This document shows positions 1 through 9,223 of a DNA stretch of 48,319 nt, piece after piece. Below the pieces are notes generated by a model. That model was not told the origin of the DNA. It worked only from the letters and a program-made list of their open reading frames with translations, and did not search any database. The DNA lies in the NCBI GenBank assembly GCA_946886865.1, contig CAMPJI010000013.1, positions 1-48,319 on the forward strand, given 5' to 3'. The DNA comes from an uncultured Lysobacterales bacterium. Its GTDB lineage: Bacteria; Pseudomonadota; Gammaproteobacteria; Xanthomonadales; Xanthomonadaceae. How positions within the stretch are numbered: the stretch's first letter is position 1; the number at the start of each line of letters is the position of its first letter. A program made the translations under genes and the position numbers.

Positions 1-92
1 ACTCGTGTTTTAGCCTTGAGAGGGCCACGTCCTAGGCCTCTAGACGAAGGGAGCAATGTATCCGCCACGGCGTGAAGCCCGGTGCGGCCTGC

Positions 93-98
93 TAGTAT
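93..98 (+). promoter_or_regulatory. Candidate -10 box of the pcnB promoter
   Basis: TAGTAT lies about 70 nt upstream of the chosen pcnB start and resembles the -10 boxes seen elsewhere in this window. No convincing -35 is visible. The first 90 nt of the window hold no gene I can recognise. Confidence 0.35.
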
Positions 99-165
99 AG
101 GGGGCTCCGTTGCCGCCGGCAACGGCTTTTTCATTCCTCATTCAAGGTTGCGGCCACGCCGCCAG

Positions 166-1506
166 ATGCGATCCGAACACGCCTCCATTCCAGCGCCCGA
201 ACCGCGGGTCATCCCGCGCGATTCGCACCCCGTCTCGCGCAAGGACATCAGTTCCAGCGCGCTGCGCGTCCTCTACCGGCTGCGTGATGCCGGCTTCGAC
301 GGCTACCTCGTGGGCGGCGCGGTCCGCGACCTCATCGTCGGCGGCCACCCGAAGGACTTCGACATCGCGACCAATGCCACGCCCGAGGAGGTGCGGCACC
401 TGTTCCGCAACTGCCGCCTGATCGGGCGCCGGTTCCGCCTGGCGCACGTGGTGTTCGGGCGCGAGATCATCGAGGTCGCGACCTTTCGCGCCAACGTCGA
501 CGACGGCAGTGGCGACCGCGAGGTCCACGACGGCGGGCGGCTGCTGCGCGACAACGTCTACGGCACGATCGAAGAGGACGCGGTCCGCCGCGACTTCACC
601 GTCAACGCCCTGTACTACGCCATCGAGGATTTCTCGGTGCGCGACTACGTGGGCGGGTTCGAGGACGCCCAGAACCGGCTGATGCGCCTGATCGGCGACC
701 CGGAAACGCGCTATCGCGAGGACCCGGTTCGCATGCTGCGCGCGGTTCGCCTGGCGGCCAAGCTGGGTTTCGAGATCGAGGCCGCCACCGCCGAGCCGAT
801 TCCGCGCCTGGCCGGGCTGCTGGCGGAGGCCGCGCCGGCACGGTTGTTCGAGGAATGCCTGAAGCTGTTCCTGTCGGGCCACGCGGTCGAAAGCTTCCTC
901 CGTCTGGAAAAGCACGGCCTGCTTCCGGTGCTGTTGCCGGAGTCGGCGCAGGCGCTCAAGGCCAACCGCAGTGGTGCGCTGCGCCGGATGCTGCTGGAAG
1001 GCCTGCGTGGTACCGACGAGCGCGTCGCCAACGACGAGCCGGTATCGCCCGCGTTCCTGTTCGCGCTGCTGCTGTGGCCCGCCTATTGCCGCGCGCTGGC
1101 GACGCTGCAGGCGCAAGGCATGCACGCCGTCGAAGCCCAGCGCCGCGCCGCGGACCGGGTGACCGTCCACCAGTTGCAGACGATCGCGCTGCCGCGGCGG
1201 TTCTCACTGCCCATGCAGGAGATCTGGCTGCTGCAGACGCGGTTCTCGCTGCGCCAGCGCAAGCGCGTGTTCCGCCTGCTGTCGCATCCGCGTTTCCGCG
1301 CCGCGTTCGACTTCCTGTGCATCCGCCAGGCCGCATCCCCGGAGCATGCCGAGGACATCGCCTTCTGGCGCGAGGCGCAGACGCAGTCAGGAGACGAGCT
1401 GGCTGCCCAGCTCGACGCGCAGGCCAGTGCGCCGGGCGACGACGACCCGGAGGCCGACGGGGCCCCGCGCCGTCGCCGTCGCCGGCGTCGCAACCGGGCC
1501 GGCTGA
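166..1506 (+). CDS. pcnB: Poly(A) polymerase I
   Basis: Adds 3' poly(A) tails to RNA, which marks transcripts for exonucleolytic decay. The 446-residue protein has the class II nucleotidyltransferase head: GGAVRD at residues 50-55, then KDFDIAT with the metal-binding aspartates D64 and D66, followed by the RNA-binding/neck helices. The C-terminus is a run of arginines (RRRRRRRRNRAG), typical of PcnB rather than of the closely related CCA-adding enzyme. An in-frame start exists at 82, but the 28 extra residues look non-conserved and the -10 box at 93-98 would fall inside them, so I chose the ATG at 166. folK follows 6 nt later, a gene order common in gammaproteobacteria. Confidence 0.93.
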   Translation: MRSEHASIPAPEPRVIPRDSHPVSRKDISSSALRVLYRLRDAGFDGYLVGGAVRDLIVGGHPKDFDIATNATPEEVRHLFRNCRLIGRRFRLAHVVFGREIIEVATFRANVDDGSGDREVHDGGRLLRDNVYGTIEEDAVRRDFTVNALYYAIEDFSVRDYVGGFEDAQNRLMRLIGDPETRYREDPVRMLRAVRLAAKLGFEIEAATAEPIPRLAGLLAEAAPARLFEECLKLFLSGHAVESFLRLEKHGLLPVLLPESAQALKANRSGALRRMLLEGLRGTDERVANDEPVSPAFLFALLLWPAYCRALATLQAQGMHAVEAQRRAADRVTVHQLQTIALPRRFSLPMQEIWLLQTRFSLRQRKRVFRLLSHPRFRAAFDFLCIRQAASPEHAEDIAFWREAQTQSGDELAAQLDAQASAPGDDDPEADGAPRRRRRRRRNRAG

Positions 1507-1512
1507 CGCCCG

Positions 1513-2022
1513 ATGCGCAATGCGCCCGACGCCGTGGCGTGCGTGGTGGGGCTGGGCGGCAACGTGGGCGATGTCGCCACCACGCTTCGCGCTGCGTTCA
1601 ACGCGCTTGACGCGCTGCCGTCCACCCGCCTGCTGCGCGCCTCCAGCCTGTACCGGACGCCGGCATGGGGCGTGACCGCGCAGGCCGACTTCATCAATGC
1701 CGCGGCGCTGCTGGAGACCGCCTTGCCGGCGCACGTGCTGCTGGACGGACTACTGGCCATCGAACGCGCGTCCGGCCGTGACCGGGAGGCCGAGGGCGCC
1801 CAGCGCTGGGGGCCACGCACGTTGGACCTGGACCTGTTGCTGTACGGCCAGGCGCGCATCGACGAGCCCGGCCTGACCGTGCCGCACCCGCTGCTGCATG
1901 CGCGCGCCTTTGCACTGGTGCCGCTGCTGGAAGTCGCGCCCGATGCCGTCATCCCCGGTATCGGCCGTGCGGCCGACGCGCTCGCGGCGATAGCCAGCGA
2001 CGACATCCGGGCGCTAGGCTAG
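1513..2022 (+). CDS. folK: HPPK, 6-hydroxymethyl-7,8-dihydropterin pyrophosphokinase
   Basis: Transfers pyrophosphate from ATP to 6-hydroxymethyl-7,8-dihydropterin in folate synthesis, in the cytoplasm. The 169-residue length is usual. Family marks are GLGGNVGD near the N-terminus, [10 protein letters not shown], and the signature [15 protein letters not shown], whose aspartates bind Mg-ATP. It starts 6 nt after pcnB and ends 4 nt before panB, so pcnB-folK-panB is very probably one transcript. Confidence 0.95.
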   Translation: MRNAPDAVACVVGLGGNVGDVATTLRAAFNALDALPSTRLLRASSLYRTPAWGVTAQADFINAAALLETALPAHVLLDGLLAIERASGRDREAEGAQRWGPRTLDLDLLLYGQARIDEPGLTVPHPLLHARAFALVPLLEVAPDAVIPGIGRAADALAAIASDDIRALG

Positions 2023-2026
2023 CGCG

Positions 2027-2848
2027 ATGTACGCCGCGACCCCGACCGACACCCCGTGGACCGTGCCCGCGCTGGCGCAGGCCAAGCGCGATGGCCGCAA
2101 GCTGGTGATGCTGACCTGCTACGACGCCGGCTTCGCCCGCACCGTGGACGCGGCCGGCATCGACCTGGTGCTGGTGGGCGATTCGCTGGGCATGGTCGTG
2201 CAGGGACACGACAGCACGTTGCCGGTCACGGTCGCCGACACCGCCTACCACACGCGGTGCGTCGCGCGCGGTTTGTCGCGTGCGCTGCTGGTCGCCGACC
2301 TGCCGTTCCAGGCCGATGGGTCGGTCGAGCGTGCGCTGGCTGCGTCCACCGAGCTGCTGCAGGCGGGTGCGGCGATGGTCAAGCTGGAAGGCGCGCCGCC
2401 GCACAAGCTGGATGTCATCCGTCACCTCTCGCAGCGCGAGATTCCGGTCTGCGCGCACCTGGGCCTGACCCCGCAGTCGGTCCTTCGACTGGGGGGCTAC
2501 AAGGTGCAGGGCCGCGAGGCCGAAGCCGCGCGCCGGTTGCAGGAAGACGCGCGGGCCGTGGCCGAGGCCGGCGCCGACCTGCTGGTGCTGGAATGCGTGC
2601 CGACGCCGCTGGCCGAATCGATCACCCGCGACAGCCCGATCCCGACCATCGGCATTGGCGCCGGGCCGCACTGCGACGGCCAGGTGCTGGTGCTGCATGA
2701 CATGCTGGGCCTGCGCAGCGGGCACCGGCGCCCGCGCTTCGTCAAGGATTTCCTCGAGGAGGGCGGCTCGGTGCAGGGCGCGATGGAGGCCTATGCCGAT
2801 GCCGTGCGCAGCGGACGCTTCCCGGATGCCGCGCATTCCTACGCCTGA
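2027..2848 (+). CDS. panB: 3-methyl-2-oxobutanoate hydroxymethyltransferase
   Basis: First committed step to pantothenate: transfers a hydroxymethyl group from 5,10-methylene-THF to alpha-ketoisovalerate to give ketopantoate. The 273-residue protein carries the KetoPantoate hydroxymethyltransferase signatures [29 protein letters not shown] (Mg-binding Asp in GDSLG), VKLEG, and [11 protein letters not shown]. It sits 4 nt after folK and about 40 nt before panC. The folate and pantothenate genes share a logical link, since PanB uses a folate cofactor. Confidence 0.96.
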   Translation: MYAATPTDTPWTVPALAQAKRDGRKLVMLTCYDAGFARTVDAAGIDLVLVGDSLGMVVQGHDSTLPVTVADTAYHTRCVARGLSRALLVADLPFQADGSVERALAASTELLQAGAAMVKLEGAPPHKLDVIRHLSQREIPVCAHLGLTPQSVLRLGGYKVQGREAEAARRLQEDARAVAEAGADLLVLECVPTPLAESITRDSPIPTIGIGAGPHCDGQVLVLHDMLGLRSGHRRPRFVKDFLEEGGSVQGAMEAYADAVRSGRFPDAAHSYA

Positions 2849-2887
2849 CGGCGCCTGTCGGCGCCGCGTTCGGACCCGCCCACACCC

Positions 2888-3733
2888 ATGATCGACACCC
2901 TGACCCGACTGGACGACCTGCGCGCGCGCGTCGCCGCCTGGAAGCGCGAAGGCCTGCGCGTCGGCTTCGTGCCGACGATGGGGAACCTGCACGCCGGGCA
3001 CTTCTCGCTGGTCGAGCTGGCGCGCCGACATGCCGAGCGCGTCGTGGTCAGCGTGTTCGTCAATCCGACCCAGTTCGGCCCCGGAGAGGACTTCGACCGT
3101 TACCCGCGCACGCCCGAGGCCGATGCCGCCGGTCTGGCGGAGGCCGGAGCGGATGCGGTGTGGATGCCGTCGGTCGAAACCATGTACCCGCACGGGGCCG
3201 GCGCGGCGGTGCAGGTGCGCGTGCCCGGTGTCACCGAAGTACTCGAGGGTGCGCACCGCCCCGGACATTTCGATGGCGTTGCCACGGTGGTGGCGCGGCT
3301 GCTCAACCAGGTACAGCCGGACGTGGCGGTGTTCGGCCGCAAGGACTACCAGCAGCTGGCGGTGATCCGCTACCTGGTCGAAGACCTGGCGATGCCGGTG
3401 CGGATCGAGGCCGGTGCGACCTTGCGCGAGGCCGACGGCCTGGCCATGAGTTCGCGCAACCAGTACCTGAGCCCCGCACAACGGCAGGTCGCACCCACGA
3501 TCCACGCCACACTGGAGTGGATGCGGCAGTCGGCGGTAGAAGGCAACCCGCTGGCGTCCATCGAATCCGGTGCCCGTGACCGCCTCGAACAGTCCGGCTT
3601 CGCCGTCGACTACGCCGTGGTGCGCACGCCCGGGCTCGCCTGTACCGATGCCGGCGGCGGGCCACGGGTCGCGCTCATCGCGGCCCGCCTGGGCGCCACC
3701 CGGCTGATCGACAACCTGGAGTTCGATGCCTGA
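2888..3733 (+). CDS. panC: Pantothenate synthetase (pantoate-beta-alanine ligase)
   Basis: ATP-dependent condensation of pantoate with beta-alanine through a pantoyl-adenylate. The 281 residues include the HIGH-like element PTMGNLHAGHFSLVELA, VSVFVNPTQFGPGEDFDRYPR, FGRKDYQQL and the KMSKS-like MSSRNQYLSP, all expected in this nucleotidyltransferase-fold family. It belongs to the folK-panB-panC-panD run. The 133-nt gap to panD is the largest in the operon and may contain a secondary promoter. Confidence 0.96.
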   Translation: MIDTLTRLDDLRARVAAWKREGLRVGFVPTMGNLHAGHFSLVELARRHAERVVVSVFVNPTQFGPGEDFDRYPRTPEADAAGLAEAGADAVWMPSVETMYPHGAGAAVQVRVPGVTEVLEGAHRPGHFDGVATVVARLLNQVQPDVAVFGRKDYQQLAVIRYLVEDLAMPVRIEAGATLREADGLAMSSRNQYLSPAQRQVAPTIHATLEWMRQSAVEGNPLASIESGARDRLEQSGFAVDYAVVRTPGLACTDAGGGPRVALIAARLGATRLIDNLEFDA

Positions 3734-3815
3734 CCGCGCTCGCCGCGTCGGACCGACCAGCTGGCCGGCCCTGCAGCGTTCCACGGCCGTTATGTTGCGC
3801 TGCGCCATGCGCTGC

Positions 3816-3821
3816 TAGACT
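3816..3821 (+). promoter_or_regulatory. Possible internal promoter (-10) before panD
   Basis: TAGACT, preceded by TTGCGC at 3795-3800 with a short 15-nt spacer, lies about 45 nt upstream of panD in the only sizeable gap of the pan operon. A weak match, reported for its position. Confidence 0.25.
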
Positions 3822-3866
3822 TGCGCATTCTGACCAAAGCCCGTGCCCCGCGCACCGGAGCCCCGC

Positions 3867-4247
3867 ATGCAACTGAACCTGCTCAAGGCCAAGATCCACC
3901 GCGCCACCGTCACCCATGCCGAGCTGCATTACGAAGGCTCGTGCGCGATCGACGGCCGCCTGCTCGACATCTCCGGCATCCGCGAGTACGAGCAGGTGCA
4001 CATCTACAACATCAACAACGGCCACCGTTTCGTCACCTACGCCATCCGCGGCGAGGAAGGCAGTGGCGTGATCTCGGTCAACGGCGCGGCCGCTCACTGC
4101 GCGCAGCCCGGCGACCTGGTGATCATCTGTGCCTATGGCGCCTGCGACGAGGCCGAGGCCGCCAAGTTCAAGCCGACGCTGGTGTATGTCGATCGCGAGA
4201 ACCGGCTGACCCACACGAACCACTCGATCCCCGCCCAGGCGGCCTGA
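3867..4247 (+). CDS. panD: Aspartate 1-decarboxylase (pyruvoyl proenzyme)
   Basis: Makes beta-alanine from aspartate for PanC. The 126-residue proenzyme has the conserved self-cleavage site Gly24-Ser25 (HYEGSCAID); Ser25 becomes the pyruvoyl group. Lys9 and Tyr58-type residues are in the expected N-terminal frame ([12 protein letters not shown]). The ATG at 3867 with GGAG 8 nt upstream is preferred over the GTG at 3843. With this start the cleavage site falls exactly at the canonical position 24/25. pgi follows 7 nt downstream. Confidence 0.96.
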   Translation: MQLNLLKAKIHRATVTHAELHYEGSCAIDGRLLDISGIREYEQVHIYNINNGHRFVTYAIRGEEGSGVISVNGAAAHCAQPGDLVIICAYGACDEAEAAKFKPTLVYVDRENRLTHTNHSIPAQAA

Positions 4248-4254
4248 CGCCGGG

Positions 4255-5769
4255 ATGTCGGGCGCCGCGCTGACGGACCGGCTGGCCGCGCACGCGCGGC
4301 GTCTTGCCGGCGCGCGCATCGCCCACCTGGTTGGCAGCGACCCCACCCGGGTCGCCGACTTCAGCGTGCAGGCGGGCCCGCTGCATGCGTGCTTTGCCCG
4401 CCAGCGGATCGACCGTGAGGCGCTCGACGCCCTGTTTGCCGCGTTCGATGACGCGGACGCCGGAGGGGCGCTGAAGGCGCTGTTCGACGGCGGAGTCGTC
4501 AACCCCACCGAGGCCCGGCCCGCGCTGCACACCGCGCTGCGCAGCGACCTGTCCGACGCGCCGGTCGCGCGCGATGCGGCGGCGGCAGCCCGCGAGGCGC
4601 GGACCCGCATGGCCGCGCTGGTCGAGCGCATCCGCGCCGCGGGCATCACCGATGTCGTCAGCGTCGGCATCGGCGGGTCGGACCTGGGGCCGCGGCTGGT
4701 GGTCGATGCATTGGCGGGCGACTCCTCCGCCACCGGCATCCGGGTCCACTTCCTGTCCAACGTTGACGGCGCAGCTGCACAGCGCGTGCTGGCCGGGCTC
4801 GATCCGTCACGTACCGCCGCCGTCCTGATCTCCAAGAGCTTCGGTACCCAGGAGACGCTGCTCAACGGCGCGATCCTGCGCGACTGGCTTGGCGACGACG
4901 CACGGCTGTATGCCGTGACCGCCAATGCCGATCGCGCGCAGGCCGCTTTCGGTATCCCGGAGGACCGCATCCTGCCGATGTGGGACTGGGTCGGCGGCCG
5001 CTATTCGCTGTGGTCGGCGGTGGGCCTGCCCATCGCGCTGGCCGTGGGCATGTCGGCGTTCGAGCAGTTGCTGGCCGGCGCCGCGGAGATGGACGCGCAC
5101 GTCCTGAGCACCCCGGTCAGGAACAACATTGCCGCCTGGCACGCCGCGCTGGCCCTCTGGAATCGCAACGCCCTGGGGCTGGCCAGCCATGCGGTGGTGC
5201 CGTATCACGAGCGCCTCAAGCTGCTCCCCGCCTTTCTGCAGCAGTTGGTGATGGAGAGTCTGGGCAAGTCCGCCACGCTCGATGGGGGCGCTGTCCCGCT
5301 GGACACCGTGCCGGTGTGGTGGGGCGGGGTCGGCACCGATACCCAGCACAGCTTCTTCCAGGCCCTGCACCAGGGCACGCAGGTCGTGCCGGTCGACTTC
5401 ATCGGCGTCGTCCATTCCGACGCGCCGTACGCCGACAACCACCGCGCGTTGCTGGCCAACCTGCTGGCGCAGTCCGAGGCGCTGGCCAATGGCCAGGAGG
5501 CGGAGGACCCGCACCGCGCCTACGCCGGCAACCGCCCCAACACGCTGTGGCTGCTGGATGCGTTGACGCCCCGCTCGCTGGGCGCGCTGCTGGCGATGTA
5601 CGAGCACAGCGTCTACCTGCAGGCGCTGCTGTGGGGCATCAATCCGTTCGACCAGTTCGGCGTCGAGCTGGGGAAACAGGTCGCTGGCCGACTGCTGCCG
5701 GCGCTGCAAGGCGAGGGCGAGGCGGAGGACCCGGTGACGCGCCTGCTGGTGGAGCGGCTGCGGGGTTGA
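4255..5769 (+). CDS. pgi: Glucose-6-phosphate isomerase
   Basis: Interconverts glucose-6-phosphate and fructose-6-phosphate. The 504-residue protein is about 45 residues shorter than the E. coli enzyme but has all the signature blocks: [53 protein letters not shown] (catalytic Glu), [16 protein letters not shown] (catalytic His) and GVELGKQVA (catalytic Lys near the C-terminus). It starts 7 nt after panD, so it appears to be co-transcribed with the pantothenate genes. It is followed by a REP-like repeat cluster starting 18 nt after the stop. Confidence 0.96.
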   Translation: MSGAALTDRLAAHARRLAGARIAHLVGSDPTRVADFSVQAGPLHACFARQRIDREALDALFAAFDDADAGGALKALFDGGVVNPTEARPALHTALRSDLSDAPVARDAAAAAREARTRMAALVERIRAAGITDVVSVGIGGSDLGPRLVVDALAGDSSATGIRVHFLSNVDGAAAQRVLAGLDPSRTAAVLISKSFGTQETLLNGAILRDWLGDDARLYAVTANADRAQAAFGIPEDRILPMWDWVGGRYSLWSAVGLPIALAVGMSAFEQLLAGAAEMDAHVLSTPVRNNIAAWHAALALWNRNALGLASHAVVPYHERLKLLPAFLQQLVMESLGKSATLDGGAVPLDTVPVWWGGVGTDTQHSFFQALHQGTQVVPVDFIGVVHSDAPYADNHRALLANLLAQSEALANGQEAEDPHRAYAGNRPNTLWLLDALTPRSLGALLAMYEHSVYLQALLWGINPFDQFGVELGKQVAGRLLPALQGEGEAEDPVTRLLVERLRG

Positions 5770-5787
5770 GTCTCGGAACTCCGCCTC

Positions 5788-5992
5788 TGTAGGACCGGCT
5801 TCAGGCGCGAACCTGGGCGGCTTACAGCCGAATCCGATCTCACTTTCCCTTTGTAGGAGCGACGTAAGTCGCGACCGATCTTTCCCGGCGAGTGCGCGAT
5901 CGCGACTTACGTCGTTCCTACAACTGTTCACGGTATACGTGGCGATCCGGTGAGATAGCCAACTTCCTTTCGCGGCTTAAGCCGCTCCTACA
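5788..5992. repeat. REP-like repeat cluster 1 (four units)
   Basis: Four short palindromic units lie between convergent pgi and queG: a degenerate unit at 5788-5813; one at 5852-5876 (begins TGTAGGAGCGACGTAAGTCG); its inverted copy at 5898-5922 with 2 mismatches in 25; and a variant at 5969-5992 (TTCGCGGCTTAAGCCGCTCC then TACA). Each can fold, and the central pair can form a larger hairpin. The same order of units recurs at 30516-30632. The last unit overlaps the end of queG. These look like non-autonomous REP/REPIN elements; no RAYT transposase is in the window. Confidence 0.85.
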
Positions 5993-7070
5993 GGGGTGCC
6001 ACGCCGTGTCGCGCCAGCGCCCACTCCACGTGTTCGCGCACGACGGCGTCCTCGATGTTGCGCCGCGACTGCAGCGCCGCGACCACCTCGGGTGAGGTCG
6101 GCGCATTGCCCAGCGCCACGGCGATGTTGCGCAACCAGCGAGCATGTCCGCTGCGGCGGATGGCCGAGCCTTCCGTGCGCTGGAGGAACTCGTCCTCGCT
6201 CCAGGCAAACAACTCGGCGAGGCTCGCCCTGTCGAGGTCGTTGCGCGCGCGGAAGTCCGGCTCGTCGGTGCGGCGGGCGAACTTGTTCCACGGGCACACC
6301 AGCTGGCAGTCGTCGCAACCGAAGATGCGGTTGCCGATGGGCGCGCGCAGCTCCAGCGGGATGGGACCGTCGTGCTCGATCGTCAGGTAGGAGATGCAGC
6401 GGCGCGCATCCAGCCGCTGCGGCGCGGTGATCGCGCGGGTCGGGCAGATGTCGATGCAGCGCGTGCACGTGCCGCAATGCGCCGTCGCCGGCACGTCCAC
6501 CGGCAGTGGGATGTCGACGTAGAGCTCGCCCAGGAAGAACCACGAGCCGCCGTCCTTGTCGATCAGGCAGGTGTGCTTGCCGATCCAGCCGAGCCCGGCG
6601 TTGCGTGCCAGCGCACGCTCCAGCACCGGCGCGGAGTCGACAAACACGCGGTAGCCGAACGGCCCGGCCTCCGCGGCGATGTGGTCGGCCAGCTGCTGCA
6701 GGCGTCGCCGCATGAGCTTGTGGTAGTCGCGACCCAGCGCATAGCGGGCCACGTACGCGCGCGAACCATCGTCGAGCGTGGCCCAGGCCGCCTCGTCGTC
6801 CTGCCCGTAGTCCAGCCCGACCGAAACGACGCGGACCGTGCCGGGTGTCAGGTCCTGCGGGCGTGCGCGCAGGTCGCCATGGCGCGCCATCCAGTCCATC
6901 GTTCCGTACAGCCCCTGGGCCAGCCAGTCGCGCAGGTGGCCGGCGTCCTCGTCCAGGTCGATGTCGCTGATGCCGCAGCGCTGGAACCCCATGTCCGCGG
7001 CCATCGCCCGGATGCGCGCGGCGAGGGCGTGGAGGTCGACGTGCGGCGGCGATGTCGAAGGCGGGCTCAC
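5988..7070 (-). CDS. queG: Epoxyqueuosine reductase
   Basis: Last step of queuosine tRNA modification: cobalamin- and Fe-S-dependent reduction of epoxyqueuosine. The 360-residue protein has the QueG core FVDSAPVLERALARNAGLGW, the first cluster CGTCTRCIDICPTRAI, CISYLTIEHDGPIP, and the second cluster CDDCQLVCPWN, followed by a HEAT-like C-terminal repeat. The GTG at 7070 is the only start that leaves the normal N-terminus (LAARIRAMAADMGF) intact. It lies about 10 nt from a -10 box on this strand, so the mRNA may be nearly leaderless. The TAG stop lies inside a REP-like unit. Divergent from nnr. Confidence 0.95.
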   Translation of the reverse strand: MSPPSTSPPHVDLHALAARIRAMAADMGFQRCGISDIDLDEDAGHLRDWLAQGLYGTMDWMARHGDLRARPQDLTPGTVRVVSVGLDYGQDDEAAWATLDDGSRAYVARYALGRDYHKLMRRRLQQLADHIAAEAGPFGYRVFVDSAPVLERALARNAGLGWIGKHTCLIDKDGGSWFFLGELYVDIPLPVDVPATAHCGTCTRCIDICPTRAITAPQRLDARRCISYLTIEHDGPIPLELRAPIGNRIFGCDDCQLVCPWNKFARRTDEPDFRARNDLDRASLAELFAWSEDEFLQRTEGSAIRRSGHARWLRNIAVALGNAPTSPEVVAALQSRRNIEDAVVREHVEWALARHGVAPL

Positions 7071-7079
7071 GGTGGCGCA

Positions 7080-7089
7080 AGTATAGAAT
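7080..7089. promoter_or_regulatory. Overlapping divergent -10 boxes, queG / nnr
   Basis: On the + strand TAGAAT (7084-7089) ends 6 nt before the nnr ATG at 7096. On the - strand TATACT (7085 down to 7080) ends 9 nt before the queG GTG at 7070. The two boxes share two bases. Either transcript would start at or within a few nt of its start codon, implying leaderless or near-leaderless mRNAs and mutually exclusive polymerase binding. No clear -35 on either side. Confidence 0.5.
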
Positions 7090-7095
7090 CGCGCG

Positions 7096-8640
7096 ATGCG
7101 CAACGCCGCCGAGACTGTCGCCGATAGAGCTGCCGACATGGCCGCCGCCCGCTTCGATGTCGAGGCGCTGCGCGCGATCGAAGCGCGTGCGACACGGCGG
7201 CTGGGCGACGGTTTCGCACTCATGCAGCGTGCCGGAGGGGCCGCGTGGCGCGACGTGCTGCACCGGTGGCCGCATGCGCCACGCCTCACCGTCGTGTGCG
7301 GGCCGGGCAACAACGGCGGCGACGGGTACGTGCTTGCGCGGCTGGCGCTTGAGTCGGGCCGTGACGCGCGCGTCGTCCGTGCAGCCGCGCATCGTCCTGG
7401 CGGCGCCCTGGCCACTCGGGCGGAAGCGGACTTCCTCGCGGCGGGTGGATCGGTCGTTACGTTCGATGGCGGGTTGGCGTGCGATGCCGACGCGGGACAC
7501 GTGGTGGTGGACGCCGTCCTCGGCATCGGCCTGTCACGCGCGCCCGATGCGGTGGTGACGGCGCTGGTCGAGGCCATCAACGGCTGCCGGTGTCCCGTGC
7601 TGGCGCTGGACGTCCCCACGGGCGTGGACGCCGACACCGGCGCCACGCCGGGTGCCGCGGTGCGTGCGAGTGCGTGCATCGAGTTCATCGCGCCGAAGGC
7701 GGGGTTGCGCACGGGCGCGGCACTCGATTGCACCGGCACGTTGTCGCTGGCGACCCTCGGCGTGGAGCCGGATGATTTCGAAGGCGTGGTGCCGGTCGCC
7801 GTCGCGTTGCGCGCGCCGGACCTGCATGCCGCGTGGCCGCCGCGCAGCCGGGACTCGCACAAGGGCCGGCACGGACGCGTCGCCTGCATCGGCGGCGACA
7901 GCGGGCACGGTGGCGCGATCCTGATGACCGCGGAAGCCGCGTTGCGGACGGGTGCAGGACTGGTCGACGTGGTGACCCGCCCCGGGCATGTCGTCGCGCT
8001 CCTGGCGCGGCGGCCGGAGGTCATGGCGCACGGCGCCGACACGGTGACGGACGAGGCGCGGACCGTGGTCGATCAGGCTGACGCGTTGGCGGTCGGTCCG
8101 GGACTGGGGCAGGGCGACTGGGGGCGGGCGTGGTTCCAGGCGGCACTGGCCTCGGTGCGTCGTCTCGTGGTCGATGCCGACGCGCTGCACCTGCTCGCGC
8201 AACATCAAGGGCCCGCTCCGGCCGACGCCATCCTGACGCCGCACCCGGGCGAGGCCGCTGCATTGCTGGGCAGCGCGACGGCTGACATCCAGTCCGATCG
8301 GCTGGGTGCGGTCCGGCACCTTGTCGAGCGCTACCGGTGCGCCGTCGTCCTCAAGGGCGCCGGCACCGTGGTGGGCGCACCCGGCTACGTACCGCGACTG
8401 GTGGAGGCGGGCAATCCCGGCATGGCCGTGGGCGGCATGGGCGATGTCCTGACCGGTGTGATTGCCTCGCTGTCGGCGCAGGGGCTGGCGCCCTTCGATG
8501 CCGCGTGCACCGGCGCGCTGTTGCATGCGCTTGCGGGCGACCGCGCCGCGGCCGAGGGCGGCCCGCGTGGGCTGCTGCCCAGCGACCTGATGCCGTGGCT
8601 GCGCCGGCTGGCCAACGATGGGGATGGGACGCGGACGTGA
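7096..8640 (+). CDS. nnr: Bifunctional NAD(P)H-hydrate epimerase / ADP-dependent dehydratase
   Basis: Repairs damaged (hydrated) NADH and NADPH. The 514-residue protein fuses a YjeF_N epimerase domain (residues about 15-225; GNNGGDGYVLARL) to a ribokinase-like dehydratase domain (about 235-505; GGDSGHGGAI, ALRTGAGLVDV, ILTPHPGEAAALLG, GGMGDVLTGVIASL). The ATG at 7096 fits a leaderless transcript; an internal ATG at 7138 is the alternative start. The stop overlaps the tsaE GTG by 4 nt (GTGA), the usual nnr-tsaE arrangement. Confidence 0.95.
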   Translation: MRNAAETVADRAADMAAARFDVEALRAIEARATRRLGDGFALMQRAGGAAWRDVLHRWPHAPRLTVVCGPGNNGGDGYVLARLALESGRDARVVRAAAHRPGGALATRAEADFLAAGGSVVTFDGGLACDADAGHVVVDAVLGIGLSRAPDAVVTALVEAINGCRCPVLALDVPTGVDADTGATPGAAVRASACIEFIAPKAGLRTGAALDCTGTLSLATLGVEPDDFEGVVPVAVALRAPDLHAAWPPRSRDSHKGRHGRVACIGGDSGHGGAILMTAEAALRTGAGLVDVVTRPGHVVALLARRPEVMAHGADTVTDEARTVVDQADALAVGPGLGQGDWGRAWFQAALASVRRLVVDADALHLLAQHQGPAPADAILTPHPGEAAALLGSATADIQSDRLGAVRHLVERYRCAVVLKGAGTVVGAPGYVPRLVEAGNPGMAVGGMGDVLTGVIASLSAQGLAPFDAACTGALLHALAGDRAAAEGGPRGLLPSDLMPWLRRLANDGDGTRT

Positions 8641-9140
8641 GGACCGACGAATTGAGGATCGACCTGCCGGACGCGGACGCCACCGACCGCCTTGGCCAGG
8701 CGCTGGCCGGAACGCGGCCGGCCAGTGCGGTGGTGCATCTGCATGGCGACCTGGGCGCGGGCAAGTCGACGCTGGCCCGTGCGCTGCTGCGCGCGCTGGG
8801 CGTGACCGGGACGATCCGCAGCCCGACCTACACGCTGATCGAGCGGTATCCGCTGCAGGACGGAGGGGAGGCGTGGCACCTCGACCTCTACCGGATCGCC
8901 GACGCTGGCGAGCTCGATTTCCTCGGGCTGGACGAGGGCGCGGCGGTGCTCTGGCTGATCGAGTGGCCCGACCGCGGGCGTGGCCATTTGCCGCCCGCCG
9001 ACCTTGAAGTCCATCTGGACGTCGACGGCGCGGGCCGCCGGGCGCGCCTCATCGTGCGTACCCCTGTCGGCGCGCAGTGGACCGGGCGGGTACAGGCGAT
9101 CGCGACGATCGACCCCAGCTTGCGGGTCATTTCTGAATGA
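8637..9140 (+). CDS. tsaE: tRNA threonylcarbamoyladenosine biosynthesis ATPase TsaE
   Basis: Small ATPase that works with TsaB and TsaD to place t6A37 on ANN-decoding tRNAs. The 167 residues contain Walker A GDLGAGKSTLARALL, SPTYTLIERYP, WHLDLYRI and WLIEWPDRG, all family hallmarks. The GTG start overlaps the nnr stop codon (GTGA), implying translational coupling. amiC follows after 83 nt containing an AT-rich stretch that may be its own promoter. Confidence 0.94.
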   Translation: MRTDELRIDLPDADATDRLGQALAGTRPASAVVHLHGDLGAGKSTLARALLRALGVTGTIRSPTYTLIERYPLQDGGEAWHLDLYRIADAGELDFLGLDEGAAVLWLIEWPDRGRGHLPPADLEVHLDVDGAGRRARLIVRTPVGAQWTGRVQAIATIDPSLRVISE

Positions 9141-9190
9141 TCCGGCAGGAAGTTGCGGCAGGCCACGGATTCCAAAGGGAAAAATGCTTG

Positions 9191-9196
9191 CAATAT
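9191..9196 (+). promoter_or_regulatory. Possible amiC promoter region
   Basis: CAATAT in an unusually AT-rich patch (9171-9196) about 30 nt before amiC. TTGCGG at 9153-9158 is too far for a standard -35. Weak evidence, based mainly on composition. Confidence 0.25.
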
Positions 9197-9223
9197 CGCG
9201 TGCCCGGTGCTTGACTACGGCGC

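Noticed and set aside
56..100. A 14-codon frame with GGGAG upstream, before pcnB
   Set aside because: The ATG is only 2 nt from the purine run, the peptide is unremarkable, and its end overlaps the likely pcnB -10 box. Not enough to call a leader peptide.
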